From assembly GCA_034190875.2 (NCBI GenBank), contig CM067343.1, forward strand, positions 65,274,009-65,338,008: a DNA stretch of 64,000 nucleotides, read 5' to 3'. How positions within the stretch are numbered: the first letter of the stretch is position 1; each line of letters begins with the position of its first letter. Position numbers and translations under genes: made by a program. The notes below the pieces were generated by a model that was given only the letters and a program-made list of their open reading frames with translations, did no database searches and had not been told where the DNA came from. This document shows positions 38,562 through 50,540 of the stretch, one piece after another. This DNA is from Urechis unicinctus. Taxonomy: Eukaryota > Annelida > Polychaeta > Xenopneusta > Urechidae.

Positions 38562-38622
38562 CACCAAGGCCAGACACACCATTTGGCCTCATATGTATAT
38601 AACGTAAATAAACATCAGTAGA

Positions 38623-39543
38623 ATGGTTGTTTCAGTAATGGAGTACTATTGCGGAGAATGCAACCTGCAATGGCCCAGCAAGCGGGCCTTGCGGTTCCAC
38701 AAGGCCAGTGTTCACAGGGAAACCATGACCTGTTGGCATGGGTGTGGCTTCCGTCTTCCCTTTGGAGAAGGGAAGAAAATGAAAAAGCATATCACCCAAC
38801 ATCACCCGCAGATTGACAAAAGAGACAGGTCCTGTCAAATAAGGAAGAGACAGGTTGGGGGGACGAAAGGGACGCTCCCACCTAACTTATCGTTGGCGTC
38901 AAATTCTCAACCCCCAACTCCATCTCTCACCACAAACTCAGAGCAAGGCTCTAGGCCTTCATCTCCACTATCTCCGCTGACTCCAACTTACGATGGATGG
39001 GAGTTAGAGGAATTCTCTATAAATTGGGAAGACGAGTTGGGTTTCGCACCATCAGAAGGGCAGTCCCAGGATGCCCTTAAGCAGGATATATATAAGACGG
39101 TTGAGCAGGAAGGCTCAAGTGTATACAAGCCAAACATGACTCGGGAAATGATGACCCAAAATTCAGAGGCCTCCCCAGCCTGTCAAGGGGAAAATCATAC
39201 ACACTCAGATGCAGTTGCATCAAAAGAAGCAGCATCCTGGATGCCTATACCCTTGGAGCCTGTGGGAATTCCAGTGCTTGACAGATGGAGTGACCCTAGG
39301 CTCTTCTTTCTCGGGGCGCCATCTTTGACTCATCAATCCTCCACTGCCAGTTTACTCCGGGGATTCCGGCGGGAGGCTAGGAAGCAGAACCCCCAACTCT
39401 CCTTCCAAGAGGATTCGCCTGGAGCCATCCTTCGCGTCGAAAGGGCCACCTTACCAAACGGGACTATGTACGAGCTGCAGTCGACCTGGATCCCTCAGCC
39501 TGAGACCAGGACAAGAAGAACCAAGTCTACACAGACGCAGTGA
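38623..39543 (+). CDS. Zinc-finger accessory ORF of the gypsy element, 306 codons, intact
   Basis: An unbroken ATG-to-stop frame 61 bases after the pol stop, in the position where env would lie in an errantivirus, but with no signal peptide or membrane segment. Residues 10-31 form a classical C2H2 finger (C10-x2-C13-x12-H26-x4-H31). Residues 37-60 look like a second, degenerate one (C37-x3-C41-x14-H56-x3-H60). A Ser/Pro/Thr-rich linker (about 75-130), an acidic Trp-containing patch (WELEEFSINWEDELGF) and a basic tail follow. A TATA-like tatataa at 38597 lies just upstream, so a separate transcript is possible. The gene in copy A is lost with its 3' end. The role is unknown; DNA or RNA binding is inferred from the fingers. 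It is intact while gag-pol is broken. Confidence 0.75.
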   Translation: MVVSVMEYYCGECNLQWPSKRALRFHKASVHRETMTCWHGCGFRLPFGEGKKMKKHITQHHPQIDKRDRSCQIRKRQVGGTKGTLPPNLSLASNSQPPTPSLTTNSEQGSRPSSPLSPLTPTYDGWELEEFSINWEDELGFAPSEGQSQDALKQDIYKTVEQEGSSVYKPNMTREMMTQNSEASPACQGENHTHSDAVASKEAASWMPIPLEPVGIPVLDRWSDPRLFFLGAPSLTHQSSTASLLRGFRREARKQNPQLSFQEDSPGAILRVERATLPNGTMYELQSTWIPQPETRTRRTKSTQTQ

Positions 39544-39553
39544 TTTTCTTCTC

Positions 39554-40080
39554 TGAGGTATTTTGCTTTGTAACCATGTTGATTACTTTTATATCATATT
39601 ATGTCAAAAGTAATTTTGGTGCACACAATGATGTAATTTGTTTTGTATTATTCATTTTGGTACCTCAGGTATTTTGCTATGTAACCAGGTTGTGTTCGTA
39701 AGATAGCTTCTTTCATGTTTCAATACTGCTGGGTACATTACTTTTAAATCATACTTGTCAAAAGTAATTTTGGTGCGCATTTTGATTTATTTTGTTTGTA
39801 TTATTCATTTTGGTACCTCAGGTATTTTGCTATGTAACCAGTTTGTGTTCGTAAGATTGTTTCTTTCATGTTTCAATACTGCTGGGTACATTACTTTTAT
39901 ATCATACTTGTCAAAAGTAATTTTGGTGCGCATATTGATTTATTTTGTTTTGTATTATTTTGGTACCTCAGGTATTTTTGCTATGTAACCAGGTGGTGTT
40001 CGTAAGATTGTTTTCTTTCATGTTTCATTACTGCTGGGTACATTACTTTTATATCATACTTGTCAGGTATTTTTGGTCCA
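39554..40080 (+). repeat. Tandem repeats before the 3' LTR
   Basis: About four units, the full ones about 150 bases, each starting with ctcaggtattttgctatgta and containing tactgctgggtacatta and gtcaaaagtaattttggtg. The first and last units are shortened. Such arrays between the last ORF and the polypurine tract are non-coding. Confidence 0.85.
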
Positions 40081-40137
40081 AATATTTTCAAAATATTGTT
40101 TTGCATTGTCAGTGATGTCTGTTTGGGACAAACAGGT

Positions 40138-40153
40138 TTTAAAGGGAGGGCAG
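40138..40153 (+). promoter_or_regulatory. Polypurine tract
   Basis: ttaaagggagggcag lies directly before the TG of the 3' LTR, where plus-strand priming of a Ty3/gypsy element takes place. Confidence 0.75.
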
Positions 40154-40847
40154 TGTGACGCACATGGCTTTAGCATATTTTGGATTACCGTTTGTGCGGC
40201 TGTACCTGCAATTTTATATGAGTATGTATTTTTTATTGGTAAAGGTTCATAGGTGGGTTGCTTTATCTATTTCGCTATTTAATGTGTTTTGCCAACTTAT
40301 TCTGTTGTTTTTATTGTATTAACGTTAATATTTGTCGTTGTTATAGTGTGGTCACGTGACCCACTCAAAGTGTATTTAAGCTGGTGCATGCGCCCACTGG
40401 GGCAGATTCCGATTAGTCGGTCTCCGAGCAAGTTGGAGAAACCTCATTAAACAATCTCCGATTAGTCGGATGATCCAAGCGTTTGTGTTATTCTGATAAG
40501 TCGGAATAACATAGCTTGTGGTTAGTACCATTTGTGGTACTGAAGTTGTGGGTGCCGTTGCTCGTATTAGTTGCGGTTTGGACCTGTTAATTTGCATTGT
40601 TTAGTATTCGGGTTTTGGCGCCAAATCTACTTGGTCGCTGGTGTTGCGAATTTTGTTGGAATCATTGACTTGTGTGGCTTTAGAGTAGAATAAAACTTGT
40701 TTTTACACTAAATGTCACGGTTCTTTCACAGGTTGAACTATTCACGGTCGTTCACTTGTTTAAGGTTACGTTGGTTGCAAACTAGAGATCCACGGTATAC
40801 ACCGGGCGCAGCAATAGCGCCAGCAATCGGTCAGGGTTCACGCTACA
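40154..40847 (+). repeat. 3' LTR of gypsy copy B (694 bp)
   Basis: Starts tgtgacgcacatgg and ends ggttcacgctaca (TG...CA). It contains repeated tccgattagtcgg motifs at about 40407-40470, and aataaa at 40690. The final part matches the truncated 5' LTRs at 23048 and 32491. Confidence 0.85.
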
Positions 40848-41167
40848 CATGTACCGGGCGACGGGGTATGTTTTTTTCGGCTTCTCGGCTTGTACGACGG
40901 GTTATGTTGGGCCCTGGCCATTGTTTAATTCCGTGTTGTACAATGGTGTATGTTTTTCTTTCCCATCTGTACAACGGGTTGAATGATATATTTTGTTTCG
41001 GAATGTCGAGATTTCCTCCTGGTATTTCCCACCGATCGTTGATAATAATTAATGCAAATGCAATGAATTTATGTGGCGCGCCGAAATTACACGCATTCTT
41101 GTCACTGATTTATGATGATTAAGCATCCAAGCCGCATAACCCCATTTTCACATGGTACGACAGGTTA

Positions 41168-41200
41168 TTATGTCTTCCAACGATAGTTGGAAGACATATA
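41168..41200. repeat. Perfect short hairpin in the LTR flank
   Basis: tatgtcttccaac and gttggaagacata pair perfectly over 13 bases around a 4-base loop. The copy in unit 2 is near 43172-43203. The arm core ttggaagacat also occurs in the repeats at 44.8-46.1 kb. Confidence 0.8.
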
Positions 41201-42154
41201 GGTTTAGCCAGAATTTTTATTTTTTTTTTTTTTCTTCTCCTGTCAAGGTTTTTCTGGCTTTTCTCCGAAACGGCTAAACATATCAACATGAAATTTTGTG
41301 GAATGATAGATCAAGTTGGGACACAACTGCCGATCCAGCTTGACGCGCATGCGCAGTGTTGGAGGCTTATGGGATCGATTTTTCGTCGATTTTTCCCCTC
41401 ATTTTCTCCTCCATAACTACTGCAGTTACGAACATATGAATTATATGGTTGTAACAAGCAACTATTGTAGCATGGAATAGGCGAAAAAAATACTTGTTTT
41501 CACCTTTTTTACTTTGTATAATGACATGTATTTTAGAGTACCTATCGCGATTTTTGCTACGAGTTCTCTCCTCGCTGATATCTCTGAAACGGCTGTATTT
41601 ACGGACATGAAATTTTGTCAGTATTTAGAACTTGGCCTCGTGATAATGACTGTAACAGTATTTTTAGCATTCACAGTTACAAAAAACAGTAAAGAGGACG
41701 ATTAGATTCAAGGTTTTCTACTGCAGAAGCTCAGCGCGCAGGCTAACAGCAGGTGCTGTTTAAGTCGGCCAAACCTTACGTAATCGACCAGAGGCATTCA
41801 ACCCTTGCCTTGGCTGGGTTTGCATTGACTTGGCGAGGGGGTCATGTCAAAACAGGCTAAACCTTACGTAATCGACCAGCGGCATTTATCACTTTTGTCA
41901 GCTCAATATTGACTTGGCAAAGGGGTCATATCAAAACATCTAAGCGGCAGCTTATAATAGTGCGCGTTACCAGCTCTCCTCGGTCCGTGTACATATTGTC
42001 TTTTTGTCTCAGCGACAGTGTGCACTGGATGTCCCGGTGCAATCAAAGCGGGTATATATACACAAACACACATGCACGCACACATATATATATGTATACA
42101 CACAGGCGCTCGGTGATGTCTGTTTGGGACAAACAGGTTTTAAAGGGAGAGCAG

Positions 42155-42848
42155 TGTGACGCACATGGCTTTAGCATATTTTGGATTACCGTTTGTGCGG
42201 CTGTACCTGCAATTTTATATGAGTATGTATTTTTTATTGGTAAAGGTTCATAGGTGGGTTGCTTTATCTATTTCGCTATTTAATGTGTTTTGCCAACTTA
42301 TTCTGTTGTTTTTATTGTATTAACGTTAATATTTGTCGTTGTTATAGTGTGGTCACGTGACCCACTCAAAGTGTATTTAAGCTGGTGCATGCGCCCACTG
42401 GGGCAGATTCCGATTAGTCGGTCTCCGAGCAAGTTGGAGAAACCTCATTAAACAATCTCCGATTAGTCGGATGATCCAAGCGTTTGTGTTATTCTGATAA
42501 GTCGGAATAACATAGCTTGTGGTTAGTACCATTTGTGGTACTGAAGTTGTGGGTGCCGTTGCTCGTATTAGTTGCGGTTTGGACCTGTTAATTTGCATTG
42601 TTTAGTATTCGGGTTTTGGCGCCAAATCTACTTGGTCGCTGGTGTTGCGAATTTTGTTGGAATCATTGACTTGTGTGGCTTTAGAGTAGAATAAAACTTG
42701 TTTTTACACTAAATGTCACGGTTCTTTCACAGGTTGAACTATTCACGGTCGTTCACTTGTTTAAGGTTACGTTGGTTGCAAACTAGAGATCCACGGTATA
42801 CACCGGGCGCAGCAATAGCGCCAGCAATCGGTCAGGGTTCACGCTACA
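42155..42848 (+). repeat. Second copy of the 694 bp LTR
   Basis: Same length and ends as 40154-40847, with essentially the same sequence. It is part of the 2.0 kb tandem unit. Confidence 0.85.
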
Positions 42849-44169
42849 GTATGTACCGGGCGACGGGGGGTATGTTTTTTTCGGCTTCTCGGCTTGTACG
42901 ACGGGTTATGTTGGGCCCTGGCCATTGTTTAATTCCGTGTTGTACAATGGTGTATGTTTTTCTTTCCCATCTGTACAACGGGTTGAATGATATATTTTGT
43001 TTCGGAATGTCGAGATTTCCTCCTGGTATTTCCCACCGATCGTTGATAATAATTAATGCAAATGCAATGAATTTATGTGGCGCGCCGAAATTACACGCAT
43101 TCTTGTCACTGATTTATGATGATTAAGCATCCAAGCCGCATAACCCCATTTTCACATGGTACGACAGGTTATTATGTCTTCCAACGATAGTTGGAAGACA
43201 TATAGGTTTAGCCAGAATTTTTTTTTTTTTTTTTTTCTTCTCCAGTCAAGGTTTTTCTGGCTTTTCTCCGAAACGGCTAAACATATCAACATGAAATTTT
43301 GTGGAATGATAGATCAAGTTGGGACACAACTGCCGATCCAGTTTGACGCGCATGCGCAGTGTTGGAGGCTTATGGGATCGATTTTTCGTCGATTTTTCCC
43401 CCCATTTTCTGTCTATCTCCATAACTACTGCAGTTACGAACATATGAATTATATGGTTGTAACAAGCAATTATTGTAGCATGGAATAGGCGAAAAAAATA
43501 CTTGTTTTCACCTTTTTTACTTTGTATAATGACATGTATTTTAGAGTACCTATCGCGATTTTTGCTACGAGTTCTCTCCTCGCTGATATCTCTGAAACGG
43601 CTGTATTTACGGACATGAAATTTTGTCAGTATTTAGAACTTGGCCTCGTGATAATGATTGTAACAGTATTTTTAGCATTCACAGTTACAAAAAACAGTAA
43701 AAAGGACGATTAGTTTCAAGGTTTTCTACTGCAGCAGCTTAGCGCGCAGGCTAACAGCAGGTGCTGTTTAAGTAGGCCAAACCTTACGTAATCGACCAGA
43801 GGCATTCAACGCTTGCCTTGGCTGGGTTTGCATTGACTTGGCGAGGGGGTCATGTCAAAACAGGCTAAACCTTACGTAATCGACCAGCGGCATTTATCAC
43901 TTTCGTCAGCTCAATATTGACTTGGCAAAGGGGTCATGTCAAAACATCTAAGCGGCAGCTTATAATAGTGCGCGTTACCAGCTCTCCTCGGTCCGTGTAT
44001 ATACTGTCTTTTTGTCTCAGCGACAGTGTGCACTGGATGTCCCCGTGCAATCAAAGCGGGTATATATACACAAACACACATGCACGCACACATATATATA
44101 TATGTATACACACAGGCGCTCGGTTTTCGATGCCAAGTTTCCGAGTGCCAAGCCGCTAACTATAAATAG

Positions 44170-44755
<586 letters not shown>

Positions 44756-44883
44756 TTTAGAGATAATATTGTTTGTGTTATATTGTTGGTACCGTATTGC
44801 TGGTCGTCCAGGCTTGCCGTTGGAAGACATGCCGTTGGCGCTTGTGCCATCTCTAAGTAGGCCAAACCTATAAGTGTGTGTGT

Positions 44884-45047
<164 letters not shown>

Positions 45048-45654
45048 CACCTTGAGCTTAATATTTCAATGTTATGTGTTATTCGAGTTATATGTTTTAA
45101 AATAATAAGTATTATCTAAGTAATTTTACTATGTTATATGTGTAATTTATCAAATATGATATTTGAAAAATTATGCGCATAATTTACCATGAATAATGAC
45201 TCACAATAAAGTGTCACAATGGCGTTATAAATATATTATACTTCAATTTTTCACTAATAAATTCTTCACTGACACTGCTCTTCTGAGACTGATCATATCA
45301 CTGTGGAATTTAAGTATGATATAACATCATTTTGGGTAATATGTTGATACCGTATTGATGGTCGTCCAGACTAGCCGTTGGAAGACATGCCGTTGGCGCT
45401 TGTGCCAACTCTAATCATATCACTGTGGAATTCAAGTATAAGATAACATCAGTTTGGGTAATATTGTTAATACCGTATTGCTGGTCGTCCAGACTAGCCG
45501 TTGGAAGACATGCCGTTGGCGCTTGTGCCAACTCAAAGAAGTCCAAACCTTACGTAATCGACCAGTAACGTGGGTGTGTGTGTTTGTGTGCATCGAAACA
45601 TATTCGTATTTAGCAACTAAGCTATGTACGACTACAATTGAGTAAATTACTCTA

Positions 45655-45838
45655 AACTGGTCACTGCTACGGAGCACGTCGTCCTCAAAGGATCTTTTAC
45701 ATCCCTTTTCAAAGATGGGACCCCCTTTTGTACGTGATCATCCGAGTCACGAGTCAGGTTGTCACACCTTGGAGTCGAACCCACATCCTGTGGATCAAAA
45801 GGCGAAGCAGTAAACCACCAAGCCACTGAGACCGGCTT
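45655..45838 (-). mobile_element. tRNA-derived SINE
   Basis: On the minus strand: an A-box-like tggcttggtgg (45815-45825) and a canonical B box gggttcgactcc (45771-45782), with tRNA-like spacing, then a body with aaaagggatgtaaaagatcc. The post-B-box ccaaggtgtg matches the SINE at 5.9-6.1 kb. The acceptor stem does not close, so it is not a tRNA gene. Confidence 0.6.
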
Positions 45839-46149
45839 AGTGCCATTCCCTCGGCTTTGTATTGACTTGGTTAAGGGGTCATGTCAAAACATCTGCTAAG
45901 GGGTCATATCAAAACATCTAAGGGGCTGCAGCTTGTGACATCTATCCAAAAATAGTGCGCGTTACCAGCTCCCCGGCGCATAGGGTTTCTTAACAAGGCG
46001 CAATCACAGACCCGATTGCTAAACTAATAGGTCAAGAATTCATTTTGTTTAGAGATAACATTTGTTTGTGTAATATTGTTGATACCGTATTGATGGTCGT
46101 CCAGGCTTGTCATTGGAAGACATGCCGTTGGCGTTCCTGCCGAATCTAG

Positions 46150-47139
46150 TTATTAGTGAGATTTGTCTGTTTTCAGCAACCACTAAGTGCATTCAGACAA
46201 TAGAAAATGTCATTTTGGTCGGAAACCTCGCCCTTGCATTTACTAGACGCCTACCAAGGCCCTGGGCCCTTGGAATGACTTAATATTTATAGAGCTACAA
46301 AGTGTGACGTCACATCGCTGATAACCCTTTTCATTGGCTCCTTAACATCTTTTCTCTGAAGCATTCCAGTCATGTCTGGGGGTAATGTCTCAGGAACCAC
46401 GAATAGGATCAATATCAACTTTACATGGTTATTTAGAGAATGACTGGGGCTACAAAATATGGATAATTTATCAGTTAGAAGATTTTTTAAAGACAAAAGG
46501 CAATGCGTCAAAAGTCCTTATCTTGTATAGCAATGCTACAGGAGTCCCTTGTTGTCAGAGCCAGTCTGGCTGTTTTCGCAACTTTTTGTGGGCGCAACGT
46601 GGGGCTGGATGAGATTGTGACGACATCATTTTGTAGCCATTTATAGACTTCTGCTTTGCCTTGTCTTCCATCACATGCCCCGGCCATAGACTCAATCTGC
46701 AGGCTTATCTGCGGGCATGGCCTTAGAGTGATATTTGGTGGGCTTCCCAGACAGACTCTGCCGTCGTCAAATCACAGCATGCCCTTCACTCTGCGTGTTT
46801 TACTTACATTAACCTTTTATCGAATACTGATGAAATACAATGATGAATACCAGGACTCTCACAATGGAAATCGACTTAACAAATTCCACCATTGCCAGAT
46901 TTGCTGTCTGTCAGCCTGTCAGAAGTATGATTACGCCTGTAAGGGAGAACTTGAACATGCTTGGGCACAACACAGGCAAACTAAAACGATGTATTGGCAT
47001 TATGGCTGGGGGGTGGGGGTGATTAGAACAAATATTTGCGTTTGCGGAATTGCTTGGCGTTTATAGGTCATAATTAGAAGTTCAATGTTGATTATATGAA
47101 ATCAATCAACAGGTCAACATACCAAACAGTATCTTTTGT
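46150..47139. other. No gene seen
   Basis: Unique-looking sequence between the repeat region and the subtilase gene. Short open frames have no recognisable domain. It may include the 3' UTR of the subtilase gene. Confidence 0.45.
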
Positions 47140-48390
47140 TCAAGCACACGTGTTGAACAGAAGCCTGTTGGGGGTCCCCTGTTTACCTGGCGGTAGGTAG
47201 ATCATATTTTTACTTGATGAATTAATTAACCTCGTCATAATCTGTTCAGGTGAGTAGTTGTATCCCTCCGATAGATATTGGGCTACCACTCCGGCCACGT
47301 GGGGGGCCGCCATTGAAGTTCCACTGAGCACGGCTGTTGATGACGGGTTGCCGATAGATGAAGATCGTATGGATTCGCCGGGAGCCATCACGTTTACGCA
47401 CGTTCCGAAGTTGGAGAATGAGGACATGACATCTTGATCGTTGGTGGCCCCAACTGTATAAGCCGTGGGCACTCTTGATGGGCTGCCCTGACAGGCGTCT
47501 CGGTTGTTGTTCATGGCAGCAACAGCTACAGGGATGCCACTTGACACGGCTGCGGCAACAGCGTCGTCGAGACCAGGGTTGGCGCTGAAAGCACCCAGTG
47601 ATAAGTTGATCACCGATTTCCGACCACTGGGCCACTTGTTCTGGTGGTGTTGAACTGCCCATTGTATACCTTCGATGAAATCACTGATGTAACCTTGGTT
47701 GTTGCGGTCCAGAACTTTTACTGAGATCACATGAGCTGCCTTGGCAACGCCATACTCGGCCCCGGCTACCGTACCGGCAACATGGGTGCCATGACCGTTC
47801 AGATCATCGTTACCCTCAGAGCTGACATAACGGGCCGTAAAACCGTGAGTTGCGCGCCCTTGAAAGGTGCTATGTTGAAGGTTAACACCCGTATCGATCA
47901 CATATGCGTCGACATTAGTGCCGTCTCTCGAGTAGAAGTATGAACCCGAGTTATAGTTGGGCCTGGAAACACTACTGGTTCGTGTCAGACCCCACACGAA
48001 GTTAGTGGTGGGCTGTGAAGCGCAAAAACTAGTGCCGCCATGGAATTCTTGTCGACCTTCAGTGTCTGGTTCGTCGACCTGGGGAGAGTTTTCTTCGACA
48101 GCCGCATATATTGCTTTACCATCGGCGATGACGTATTCGATTTGGGCATCCAATCGCAGTTCTGAAACCTGGCGGTCGTCAGCCTCAACGAACAAACACT
48201 GGAAGTTGCCGATGATATATTCGTCAATCACGTGACTGCCATGGAGGTCTACTCGGTGCAAAGGGACGTCATTCCTTAACTTCACCAAGTAGCGACCAGG
48301 GACGACCTCGTATTCACCCGGTCCATATAAAGGCGCAACATGGGCACCACACGCCGTGACGAATAGCGCAAATAGTAATTGTAAAATCAT
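47140..48390 (-). CDS. Secreted proteinase K-like subtilase (S8), intronless, 416 residues
   Basis: One uninterrupted frame. Residues 1-16 are a signal peptide (MILQLLFALFVTACGA). Residues about 30-97 form an inhibitor I9 propeptide (GRYLVKLRNDVPL, IEYVIADGKAIYA). The catalytic domain follows, with the triad in standard motifs: Asp166 (VIDTGV), His200 (NGHGTHVAGT) and Ser359 (SGTSMAAPHVAG). Asn294 is at the oxyanion position, but the residue before it is Met293 where the family nearly always has Gly. It resembles proteinase K-type enzymes of fungi, bacteria and some invertebrates. It probably acts outside the cell as an endopeptidase, for example in digestion, defence or egg/larval processes; the exact role is unknown. 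The lack of introns, among intron-rich neighbours, could mean a retrocopy or an old horizontal transfer. Confidence 0.93.
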   Translation of the reverse strand: MILQLLFALFVTACGAHVAPLYGPGEYEVVPGRYLVKLRNDVPLHRVDLHGSHVIDEYIIGNFQCLFVEADDRQVSELRLDAQIEYVIADGKAIYAAVEENSPQVDEPDTEGRQEFHGGTSFCASQPTTNFVWGLTRTSSVSRPNYNSGSYFYSRDGTNVDAYVIDTGVNLQHSTFQGRATHGFTARYVSSEGNDDLNGHGTHVAGTVAGAEYGVAKAAHVISVKVLDRNNQGYISDFIEGIQWAVQHHQNKWPSGRKSVINLSLGAFSANPGLDDAVAAAVSSGIPVAVAAMNNNRDACQGSPSRVPTAYTVGATNDQDVMSSFSNFGTCVNVMAPGESIRSSSIGNPSSTAVLSGTSMAAPHVAGVVAQYLSEGYNYSPEQIMTRLINSSSKNMIYLPPGKQGTPNRLLFNTCA

Positions 48391-48425
48391 CTTCAGTGGG
48401 GTTCAGGACGCAACATAAAGCATGG

Positions 48426-48434
48426 TTATTTATA
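48426..48434 (-). promoter_or_regulatory. TATA box of the subtilase gene
   Basis: tataaataa on the minus strand, 36-44 bases before the ATG. With usual spacing, transcription would begin about 10 bases before the start codon, giving a very short 5' UTR. Confidence 0.55.
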
Positions 48435-48439
48435 CAAAT

Positions 48440-50540
48440 GCCGCTTGTCTCCCGTCCGTCGACAAGAGGGGGAGTTTGTAATCGGAACGTTTGCTGCTAA
48501 TACCACAATGGATCGCATTCCATTTGATAGGATATTCACCTGTATATCCTGATCGTTCTTTTGTTAAGGACATGCCGCTGTTAATGATAATCAAGAGTCA
48601 AATATCGTTCTCAGATGTGTCACTTTTCTATATCTCCCTTTCATCAAAATTCCCCATCCCTCACGCTAACAATAATGCTCTACCCGCAACTCAGATACCA
48701 CACCTTACACGCAATATGCTGTTATTCGTGTGCAGATATGTCTGTGTGTTGAAGGAATTTTATGCGAAAATAAACTCGTTATATACTGAAGTAATTTGAT
48801 GCGATAGTTAACTCGTTATACGGCTTTGAAACTTGTTTCAACATAAGCAAATGTTGATTTCGTATATATACATTCTTTTGATGCCTCACATGGCCCCTCC
48901 TATCTATAACACCTGATATGCCTACTATGGGAACAAACAGCTGAAAAGTGACGCAGATAGAATGCAGCTTGTGACAGTTCCATGGCAGTTTTAGGCCAAG
49001 GAAATACAATCATCGAATCGGTCCATGGAATTGTCTGCCCCTCATCCGCATGAATTAATCAACTAAATCAAATCAAGTTTGTTTGAAATGGACAAACGGT
49101 TCATTACTTGAATCAGACAGCATCGTATCGTATGACATTTTAATAAGATTGTTGCTCAAGCGTATAAGCTTATCAATCCGCAGACAGTGGTCGACATATT
49201 ATGTTGCTTGTGTTTTTTAATAGCTATTTATCATTTTACTTTCTCTAAGCTCGTCTATTTTCGGTTAATTCTCGGCCCTTAAGCTTCTGCAAGATTTGCC
49301 TGATAGCCGAAGCATAAGTACCACTTTTAGGGCTGTTACTTGTTTTCTGTTATATTAGGATGGGCAGTAATCAATACGAGACATCAAATATAAGATACAA
49401 GTCGTCAATTTGAGACATCAAATATATAATATAAGGAATCAATTTCAGACATCAAATAAATCATATTAGTAGCCAATTTGATACATCAAATATATGATGC
49501 AAGTAATCAATTCGAAATATATGATATCAGTCATCAATACGAGATGTCAGATATATGATAAAAGTAATCAATTAGTGACAGCAAATATATGATAAGTAGT
49601 CAATTTGAGTCATCATTCAAATATATGATATAAGAAATCAATAAGATCGAGTCTCCAAATGTATGATTTAAAGAATTCGCTATGATGCATCAAACATGAT
49701 TTAAGTGCTCAATGCGAATCAGATACGCGAGTAAACGATTTTGTAAGTAGTTTGTTATGGTTGAATACAATATAATTCAACAGTGTATTTTCAAATGAAC
49801 AGTGCAAGGGGTTTAACTTCAAAAGACCAACGTCACGTCAAACCTTGTAAGAGGGAGTGGGTTAGTTAACTAACTCCTTGGTCTAGCCTTGCACCAGAAA
49901 CCGGGCTATATGTCGGGTTAAAACTTATCACATGTGGGGGGTACAACTGAGTATGCCTCACTTACAATACTAATTGGGTATAACATACAGTATAGTCAAT
50001 CAATCAAAGATATTCAACTACGACTGAATTTGAAGGGACGACTGACCTTGAAGGGATCGACAGGTTAATAGCCCTACAAGACGTCTGCGTAGAAATTCAT
50101 GTTACCGTTACACCCTAACCTGCTAATAGCTTATAGCTGCTTTGTGCAGTAGACCCAGTCGGACGACGTCGTGCACGGCTACTTATGTAGGTATCGGTTT
50201 CATTTGTATCAGATCCAGTTGACAAGGGGCGTCGTCTCTATCACAAGAAGCTTTCCTAGATATCGTCGATCAACACGGCTATAACTTCTTTATTTTCATA
50301 TTTGACTTTGACCCAAAGGAGTGAAAAGCTTTCTTCTCTTATTAATATCTTTGTTGTGAATAACATTATGATTGCATATATTTTCATTATGATTAGTATG
50401 TTTACAATAATTTAGTTTATACCGGGATTGTTATCAATTGCAAAAAAGGCTCAGAAAAGTATCGGACGTTCTCACCGCCCAGGTGTTTTAACTCAATTTT
50501 CTATGTTGAAATCACTCTTCCATACTAATCTTCTTCTTCT
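48440..50540. other. Intergenic, no gene seen
   Basis: No supported coding region. The main structure is the degenerate repeat at 49365-49680. Confidence 0.45.
49365..49680 (+). repeat. Degenerate AT-rich tandem repeat, about 34 bp unit
   Basis: Around nine diverged copies of a unit like caatttgagacatcaaatat followed by atgatataagtaat. Copies vary in length and have many substitutions, so the array looks old. Confidence 0.75.

Larger units (their letters stand above)
32491..40847 (+). mobile_element. Ty3/gypsy retrotransposon, copy B, with 3' end
   Basis: Order: truncated 5' LTR (about 32491-32830), primer-binding region (ttggtggcagcggtggg, from 32834), gag (33010), protease, RT-RNase H, integrase with GPY/F module, an extra zinc-finger ORF (38623-39543), a tandem-repeat tract, polypurine tract and a full 3' LTR (40154-40847). 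It has frameshifts in gag, RT, RNase H and integrase. The 5' LTR lacks its first half, as in copy A. Confidence 0.9.
40109..44115 (+). repeat. 2.0 kb tandem duplication of LTR plus flank
   Basis: Unit 1 is about 40109-42111 and unit 2 about 42112-44115, offset 2001-2008 bases, almost identical. Each unit holds 45 bases of internal element sequence with the polypurine tract, the 694-base LTR and about 1.26 kb of flank. The junction is ggcgctcg followed by gtgatgtctg; the end of unit 2 instead runs into ttttcgatgcc. Because internal sequence precedes both LTRs, this is a tandem duplication and not a second insertion. Confidence 0.85.

Noticed and set aside
45771..45838. A genuine tRNA gene
   Set aside because: A and B boxes are present, but the acceptor and anticodon stems do not fold properly and a SINE body follows.
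47731..48235. Plus-strand frames opposite the subtilase
   Set aside because: Antisense shadows of a clearly conserved minus-strand gene.
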